Assembly: GCA_003477185.1 (NCBI GenBank)
Contig: DMTJ01000426.1
Span: 4,722 to 14,304, forward strand
Length of the DNA: 9,583 nt
Direction: 5' to 3'
Source: Lentisphaeria bacterium
Lineage (GTDB): Bacteria; Verrucomicrobiota; Lentisphaeria; JABSQK01; UBA12247
Shown piece after piece: positions 6,583 to 9,583 of this stretch. The notes under the pieces are model-generated. The model had not been told where the DNA came from. It saw only the letters and a program-made list of their open reading frames with translations, and did no database searches. The translations under genes were made by a program, and so were the position numbers. The first letter of the stretch is position 1. The number at the start of each line of letters is the position of its first letter.

Positions 6583-7010
6583 TGGCACGCTCCGTCGAAT
6601 ATCCCTGGCTGAACGCGGTAGAACCGTACGTCCATTTGTGTTTGGACCGTCTTATCCACGCCCACCGTTCTGTTCATGATGATGACTGCGTCCGGATCTA
6701 CCTTATCGGTCAGGCCGGTCACGTCACACATCAAATTCATGACACCGCTCAGGGGCACATTCTTCGGATCTAGGGTCCGCGTGCGTGCGGCAACATCGGG
6801 CTTGAGTGCGAGGATGAAATTAATCCCGCGCCCTTCCGGGTCTGCTGCGTCCACTTTCTTGTCGAGCTGGCGCACCAAGTCGTTCACGGTCACGCCCGTG
6901 TAGTCCAGGCTCTCGAACTTGATTTCCTTTAATCGGGTTCTCAGTTCGTTCGCCTGCGTCCACAATGTGCCACAGACGAGAACCATGCCTATCCATAATT
7001 GGCTACGCAT
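6579..7010 (-). CDS. Small exported protein with STN/secretin-N-like domain
   Basis: This 143-residue protein has a likely signal peptide (MRSQLWIGMVLVCGTLWTQA, cleavage near 20). A single compact domain follows: LKEIKFESLDYTGVTVNDLV (27-46), then GRGINFIL (60-67), then LDPKNVPLSGVMNLMCDVTGL (80-100) and DPDAVIIMN (105-113). The order 'F-x-x-hydrophobic ... V-x-DLV-x-x-L ... INF-hydrophobic ... L-x-NVPL-x-x-hydrophobic ... TGL ... DAV-hydrophobic-I' resembles the STN/secretin N-terminal fold found before secretin channels and TonB receptors. Here no channel domain follows; the protein ends shortly after DVRFYRVQPGIFD. Short exported proteins of this kind are, from memory, common in PVC bacteria and lack a known function. 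A strong GGAGGA lies six bases before the ATG (7017-7022). The gene starts 16 bases after the glycosyltransferase and overlaps galK by four bases. The fold assignment is a pattern-level inference. Confidence 0.65.
   Translation of the reverse strand: MRSQLWIGMVLVCGTLWTQANELRTRLKEIKFESLDYTGVTVNDLVRQLDKKVDAADPEGRGINFILALKPDVAARTRTLDPKNVPLSGVMNLMCDVTGLTDKVDPDAVIIMNRTVGVDKTVQTQMDVRFYRVQPGIFDGACQ
6590..6593 (-). promoter_or_regulatory. Shine-Dalgarno site that decides the galK start
   Basis: On the - strand this reads GGAG, seven bases before the GTG at 6582 and only one base before the GTG at 6588. The spacing favours 6582, which also gives a GTGA stop/start overlap with the upstream STN-like gene. 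Confidence 0.55.
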
Positions 7011-7026
7011 TTTTCTTCCTCCGTTC

Positions 7027-7767
7027 TTACTTGAATTCCAAGGAGTTTTTGCCGGCCATTCGCTTTAGCAGTCCGCGAACAGACACTCCCAATACACCGA
7101 GCCCGTACGTACAGGATCGGCTAAAGTTGATCGAAGAAGCTTCTTCGAAATAGCGCGTGGGGCAACTCACCTCGCCAATCACGTACTTGCGTACCACAAT
7201 CTCGGCTAGCATCTGATTGTCGAAGACAAAGTCTTCAGAGAACACTTCGTAATTGATGTCGCGCAGAATCTTCGCGTCATATACACGATAGCCCGTGTGA
7301 TACTCAGACAGCTTGTTGCCGAGGCACATGTTCTGAAACGCGGTCAGACAGCGATTGGCCACGTATTTGTACTTGGGCATTCCGCCTTTCAGCGCCCCAT
7401 TGGCGATAATGCGCGAGCCGAGGACGAACTCGTAGTGAGCCTCGGCGATCAAGCCACACATCGCCCGCAGGATCAACGGCGTGTATTGGTAGTCGGGGTG
7501 GACCATGGCCACGATGTCGGCATCATGCTTGAGTGCGGCATCGTAGCACGTCTTCTGGTTCCCGCCGTAGCCGCGATTCTGATCGTGAGCGATCGCTTCC
7601 AGACCCAACTTTTCTGCCAGCGCGACGGTGCCGTCGGTGCTATTATCATCGACCAAGATAATGTGGTCCACAATATCTCGCGGCATCTCATCCAGCGTTC
7701 GTTCCAGCGTCAACTCTGCGTTGTACGCTGGCATCACGACGACAATTTTTTGTCCAAGTAAAGCCAT
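7027..7767 (-). CDS. Family 2 glycosyltransferase
   Basis: This 246-residue soluble GT-A enzyme probably transfers a sugar from a nucleotide-sugar donor to a lipid or polysaccharide acceptor at the inner face of the membrane. Motifs are VVVMPAYNAELTLERTL (9-25), IILVDDNSTDGT (36-47), NRGYGGNQKT (64-73), MVHPDYQYTP (88-97; D92 probably corresponds to the metal/donor-binding Asp), GSR (117-119) and EYHTGYRVY (155-163). The pattern is close to polyprenyl-phosphate sugar transferases such as dolichol-phosphate mannose synthase-like enzymes. The C-terminal membrane helices of some members are absent; only a weakly hydrophobic stretch (about 221-235) is present. The ATG at 7767 gives the normal family N-terminus, although no clear Shine-Dalgarno is visible. 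It lies nine bases after the ThuA-like gene. Donor and acceptor cannot be told from the sequence. Confidence 0.88.
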   Translation of the reverse strand: MALLGQKIVVVMPAYNAELTLERTLDEMPRDIVDHIILVDDNSTDGTVALAEKLGLEAIAHDQNRGYGGNQKTCYDAALKHDADIVAMVHPDYQYTPLILRAMCGLIAEAHYEFVLGSRIIANGALKGGMPKYKYVANRCLTAFQNMCLGNKLSEYHTGYRVYDAKILRDINYEVFSEDFVFDNQMLAEIVVRKYVIGEVSCPTRYFEEASSINFSRSCTYGLGVLGVSVRGLLKRMAGKNSLEFK

Positions 7768-7776
7768 GAGAATATC

Positions 7777-9033
7777 TTAAGGAGCAGGTTCGAGCGGCGT
7801 CAATTCAGCCGAGATGCTACCGGTTTCGGTGTCATCATCGGCGCGCGCGGAAAGGCGAAAGGTCGCGATTCCACTGGCCGCGTTGCGGGCGTGCAAGGTA
7901 CACCTTATTTCCGCAATTGACGACTCCGCCCCGAGCTTAATGGTGATTACGAACGGGAACGCGTCCTTGCGATTGATGTAGCGGGAGTGCCAGCTGGTGG
8001 TCTGGTCGCCGTCCAGCAGGTTCTTGGCTGGCTGCGCCGGGGCTTGCTCACTTGAGGCGCTGATCGACCAGTTCTCCCGCGATAATTCCGCTCCACTCTC
8101 GTCGTATAGCTGGAGCTCAGCGAGGCAGGCATAGTGGGAGTTCCCGAGCGAGCTCAGTAGCTCAATGCGTACTTGCGAACCTCGTAGTGCTGCGAACTTC
8201 GCAGTCAGCACCGCGCCGCCCTGTGGTAAGGGGGCTGTTCCGGTGACCCCGGTTGCGGAGTCCGCAACTTCGGCCGTGGCCTTTTTCGGCTGCATGGTCC
8301 GGAGCACGGTCAAGGTTTGTGTTTCGCCGCTGCCGCCAAAGCCCGGCCGCGGCAAGCCGCTGGTACGCAGGCCATCCAGTGTCCAGAGCAAGCCATAGGC
8401 GATCACATCCAGAGCCTGCGGTTCCAGTAATTGCTGCTCGCTGGCGCCCAGTACGGTGGCGAAAACGTAATTCTCGCCTCGATCGCGCCAAGTCACCGGC
8501 ACCCTGTCGCATTCTTGGATCACCTGCGCCTGCGTGCCGAGCAGCACGGTGGCTGCGAGCTTGCCTTGCGGGAGCCAGTCGCAATCATGCAGGGGTGGCG
8601 TTAGACCGTGCACGGTACTGACCATGCCGGCGAGGCGCCAATTTCTGATTTCGGCCGACAGCCCAGTCAGATCGGTCCAGAGAGATGTGGTCGGCAGGGC
8701 TCCCGCGGCATACCCGATCATCACGATGGGGGTTTCGGCTTTTCGCAGCTTTTCCACGATTGCCGTGTCTTCGGCTGGGATTTCGGCGGCAGAAAATGCA
8801 AAAATCAAGGCAGCGGGCTTTTCAGCCAAGGCCTCGCTAATGGCGGCCGTCAATGGCCCAGATACAGAATGACAGTCAACCTGTACGGCCGCTCGCGACT
8901 CAATACCCTTCTGCAGGACAAGTGCGTAGCCCTCGGACGCGTCTGCGTCCAGCAGAGCGATCACGCGCCGCTCTGCCGCGGCCAACGAGCAGACGAGCAC
9001 GCAGGAAATAATAAATATGTGCCTGAAAATCAT
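7777..9033 (-). CDS. Exported ThuA-like protein with C-terminal discoidin (F5/8 type C-like) domain
   Basis: This 418-residue protein begins with a signal peptide (MIFRHIFIISCVLVCSLAAA, cleavage near 20). Residues 22-220 look like a ThuA/glutamine-amidotransferase-like Rossmann domain: VIALLDADASEGYAL near the start, PAALIFAF (73-80), and VPVTWRDRGENYVFATVLGA (178-197) followed by YGLLWTL (213-219), which matches the 'P-V-x-W ... G-x-x-x-x-TxLG ... G-I-x-W' end of ThuA proteins. A linker (about 222-275) leads to a discoidin-like sugar-binding domain (about 285-400) with LAELQLYDESG (305-315), ISASSEQ (324-330) and LLDGDQTTSWHSRY (339-352). These proteins are usually exported and linked to carbohydrate use. 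Some similarity to sugar-binding periplasmic proteins remains possible for the N-terminal part. The ATG at 9033 was chosen because it begins the signal peptide; the 29 extra upstream codons of the frame look non-coding. It heads the seven-gene run. Confidence 0.62.
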   Translation of the reverse strand: MIFRHIFIISCVLVCSLAAAERRVIALLDADASEGYALVLQKGIESRAAVQVDCHSVSGPLTAAISEALAEKPAALIFAFSAAEIPAEDTAIVEKLRKAETPIVMIGYAAGALPTTSLWTDLTGLSAEIRNWRLAGMVSTVHGLTPPLHDCDWLPQGKLAATVLLGTQAQVIQECDRVPVTWRDRGENYVFATVLGASEQQLLEPQALDVIAYGLLWTLDGLRTSGLPRPGFGGSGETQTLTVLRTMQPKKATAEVADSATGVTGTAPLPQGGAVLTAKFAALRGSQVRIELLSSLGNSHYACLAELQLYDESGAELSRENWSISASSEQAPAQPAKNLLDGDQTTSWHSRYINRKDAFPFVITIKLGAESSIAEIRCTLHARNAASGIATFRLSARADDDTETGSISAELTPLEPAP

Positions 9034-9225
9034 CGGCAGAAGGTACCGCGGGGCGGCACAATTAACAGCCCGCAGAATCCCGATGGCATCACCTCTGCAG
9101 TTGGAGGCGCGCCTTCTCATCGTCTGCTAAGTCGGGCAAGCTGCAAACGGGGCTGGCACAAAGATCACGAATTCAAGTTGCAGGTGATCAGTTGCGCGCT
9201 AGTTTTGCCACCCCACACGCCGAGT
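9034..9225. other. Intergenic region between the seven-gene run and tRNA-Leu
   Basis: This 192-base gap separates the divergent ThuA-like gene and tRNA-Leu, so it should hold both promoters. I could not find a convincing -35/-10 pair on either strand. A TTGCAG at 9178-9183 with TAGTTT at 9200-9205 (16-base spacing) is a weak candidate for the tRNA promoter. The left part is open in the - strand frame of the ThuA-like gene but shows no conserved protein. No terminator, repeat or operator is evident. Confidence 0.35.
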
Positions 9226-9313
<88 letters not shown>

Positions 9314-9340
9314 TGGTTGGCGAAGAGCCCTCGCAGGCGA

Positions 9341-9583
9341 TTAGATATCCAGTTTGCGATTGAGGCGTATGACTTCTGCCCGAAGTTCCTTTTGCACCCG
9401 GCTCTTGTAGACATAGACGCTGGATTCTGCGATCCCGAGCTCCTTTACGATTTCACCCACTGGGTGGCCTTCGACTAAGAGCATGAATGCCCGCAGCACG
9501 TGCGGCTTGAAGCGCTTCTCGATAGCAGTCCAGGCGAGTTCCGAGATGTGCTTGCGCCATTCGAGCTCGGCGATTCGTTCGAT
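9341..9583 (-). CDS. ECF-like sigma-70 factor, C-terminal region 4 (5' end outside window)
   Basis: An open frame enters from the right edge and encodes 80 residues before TAA at 9341-9343. It contains a helix-turn-helix of sigma region 4: FKPHVLRAFMLLVEGHPVGE (25-44), IVKELGIAESSVYVYKSRVQ (45-64) and KELRAEVIRLNRKLDI at the end. The pattern 'V-x-x-hydrophobic-L-G-hydrophobic-x-x-x-x-V-Y-hydrophobic-x-K-x-R-V' is the promoter-binding helix of sigma-70-family factors. The WxxIExRFKP...F-x-L lead-in is like the short ECF factors that are abundant in planctomycetes and their relatives. No start codon is in the window. It converges on tRNA-Leu with a 27-base gap. An alternative is a LuxR-like regulator C-terminus, but the spacing favours sigma region 4. 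Confidence 0.72.
   Translation of the reverse strand: MERIAELEWRKHISELAWTAIEKRFKPHVLRAFMLLVEGHPVGEIVKELGIAESSVYVYKSRVQKELRAEVIRLNRKLDI

Noticed and set aside
9178..9205. TTGCAG / TAGTTT as a sigma-70 promoter for tRNA-Leu
   Set aside because: Only about half of the consensus positions match, so it is mentioned as a weak candidate and not called.

Overview
The window looks like a piece of a chromosome from a bacterium of the PVC group (Verrucomicrobiota, Lentisphaerota, Kiritimatiellota or Planctomycetota). This is inferred from a mix of signs: a galactokinase with GNHTDYN in place of the usual GEHTDY, a short exported STN-like protein, a ThuA-like/discoidin exported protein, an ADP-ribosylglycohydrolase remnant, a small ECF-type sigma factor, and Shine-Dalgarno sites on only some genes. 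By eye the DNA is moderately GC-rich throughout. No phage, insertion sequence or CRISPR array is visible.

Layout. At the left edge, on the + strand, are the end of an SxtJ-like membrane protein and a complete small DUF5989-type membrane protein one base downstream. Both are normally partners of NodU/TobZ-type carbamoyltransferases, which would lie left of the window. Immediately after comes a decayed, 5'-truncated ADP-ribosylglycohydrolase gene (about 382-945). Next, on the - strand, is a short GNAT enzyme of the N-acetylglutamate synthase type (966-1478). Divergent from it is a + strand gene for a stand-alone, degenerate receiver domain (1486-1947). Its 3' end runs 147 bases into the 3' end of maf on the opposite strand.

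The bulk of the window (9033 down to 1801) is one tight - strand run of seven genes with gaps or overlaps of 16 bases or less. In transcription order they are: an exported ThuA-like/discoidin protein, a family 2 glycosyltransferase, an exported STN-like small protein, galactokinase (galK), signal recognition particle GTPase (ffh), ribosome-assembly GTPase (der), and the nucleotide pyrophosphatase maf. The upstream half concerns envelope or sugar metabolism. The downstream half is core housekeeping: co-translational targeting, 50S assembly and nucleotide-pool or septum control. The spacing suggests co-transcription, but no promoter could be identified with confidence.

At the right edge are a complete tRNA-Leu(GAG) with an encoded CCA on the + strand and, convergent with it, the C-terminal part of an ECF-like sigma factor on the - strand. 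The unusual points are the maf/receiver antisense overlap, the non-canonical receiver residues, the ADP-ribosylglycohydrolase remnant and the E-to-N change in the galactokinase signature. I see no clear sign of a wholly new multi-gene system.
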